A program made the position numbers and the translations under genes. Positions 63,742-64,000 of a stretch of DNA of 64,000 nucleotides are shown one piece after another. The notes below the pieces were generated by a model. It was not told where the DNA came from, did not search any database, and saw only the letters and a list, made by a program, of their open reading frames with translations. Origin of the DNA: Streptomyces sp. NBS 14/10 (GTDB lineage Bacteria > Actinomycetota > Actinomycetes > Streptomycetales > Streptomycetaceae); NCBI RefSeq assembly GCF_002224125.1, contig NZ_NCSM01000007.1, positions 65,839 through 129,838 on the forward strand, read 5' to 3'. Within the stretch, counting starts at the first letter, position 1, and each line of letters starts with the position of its first letter.

Positions 63742-64000
63742 TTGGCTCCTCCATGGCCCGCGGGGCCGTTGTGGGAATACGCGCCCTGGGAATACGCGTC
63801 GCGGCAGGCGGCGCGCCGCAGTTTGCCGCTGCTGGTCTTGGGCAGCGTGCCGGGCTTCACCAGCACCACGTCGTCGGGCGTCACCCCGACCGCACCGCGG
63901 ACCCGGGTGGCGATCTGCTTCGCGAGATCCGGGGGCGAACTCGCCGGTTTGTGCTCGGCGACCACCACCAGGCGCTCGTCGGGGGTGGAGAACGCGATCA
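63738..64000 (-). CDS. Fatty acyl-AMP ligase, C-terminal part (cut by window edge)
   Basis: Only the last 87 or so residues are present. The C-terminal lid domain of an adenylate-forming ligase is clear: RLVVVAEHKPAS, GVTPDDVVLVKPGTLPKTSS and the catalytic-Lys segment TSSGKLRR. The GVTPDDVVLV and LPKTSSGKLRR forms match FAAL-type enzymes. The stop overlaps the ACP 1 start by 4 bp. The gene and probably the operon's promoter lie beyond the right edge. Confidence 0.88.
   Translation of the reverse strand, partial: IAFSTPDERLVVVAEHKPASSPPDLAKQIATRVRGAVGVTPDDVVLVKPGTLPKTSSGKLRRAACRDAYSQGAYSHNGPAGHGGAK

Noticed and set aside
52906..64000. Prodiginine or tambjamine cluster
   Set aside because: An alpha-oxoamine synthase and ACPs are shared, but the proline adenylation/dehydrogenase pair, bipyrrole and condensing enzymes are not in the window. 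Cannot be fully excluded as the cluster runs off the edge.

Overview
The window is a high-GC actinomycete chromosome segment, almost certainly Streptomyces. Signs are GC-rich third codon positions, GTG and TTG starts, many ATGA/GTGA stop-start overlaps, Tat signals, an AfsR-type regulator, DrrAB-type exporters and a DmdR/IdeR-type iron box. glnA2, nadE, map and panB recall, from memory, the SCO22xx core region of S. coelicolor. I found no tRNA, rRNA, CRISPR array, transposase or phage gene.

Layout. 1-4.5 kb: 5' end of glnA2, a multicopper oxidase behind a CsoR-like operator, and nadE. 4.8-9.6 kb: alpha/beta hydrolase, NmrA-like oxidoreductase and metallo-beta-lactamase-fold lipoprotein facing a TetR gene, then an MFS exporter. 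9.8-13.4 kb: a membrane EEP-family protein and a DHA2 exporter translationally coupled to a TetR gene. 13.6-21.3 kb: panB, a DrrAB-like ABC exporter, a 1190-residue AfsR-like regulator and an M50 protease. 21.4-26.9 kb: npdG and a four-gene sialidase/sugar-ABC operon, each gene overlapping the next by 4 bp. 26.9-30.7 kb: small conserved genes, an MFS exporter and map. 30.7-35.2 kb: iron-box-controlled efeOBU followed by a lipoprotein gene. 35.3-47.6 kb: PrimPol-like protein, GDPD, TetR, DDAH, Rsm22-like protein, UvrA-like ATPase, a VOC-AraC-VOC module, serine hydrolase, Bcr/CflA exporter and Gfo/Idh/MocA oxidoreductase. 47.6-51.8 kb: PhoD, SDR and a secreted protein.

52.0-64.0 kb holds the most unusual content. 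An atypical orphan response regulator converges on a tightly packed leftward operon that continues past the right edge: fatty acyl-AMP ligase (cut by the edge), ACP, soluble acyl-ACP desaturase, second ACP, alpha-oxoamine synthase, second fatty acyl-AMP ligase, methyltransferase, acyl-CoA dehydrogenase-like protein, MMPL transporter, a nitroreductase-like protein and a SRPBCC protein. Together they suggest activation of a fatty acid onto a dedicated ACP, desaturation, decarboxylative condensation with an amino acid to an alpha-aminoketone (sphingoid-like) lipid, tailoring and MMPL export. I cannot match the set to a known product.

Regulatory features recur. Eight genes have a TANNNT hexamer 6-8 bp before the start codon with no evident ribosome site, suggesting leaderless mRNAs. 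Palindromes with GTTCC/GGAAC half-sites lie upstream of two TetR-linked genes. A helically phased 5 x 11 bp array sits between the divergent VOC and AraC genes.
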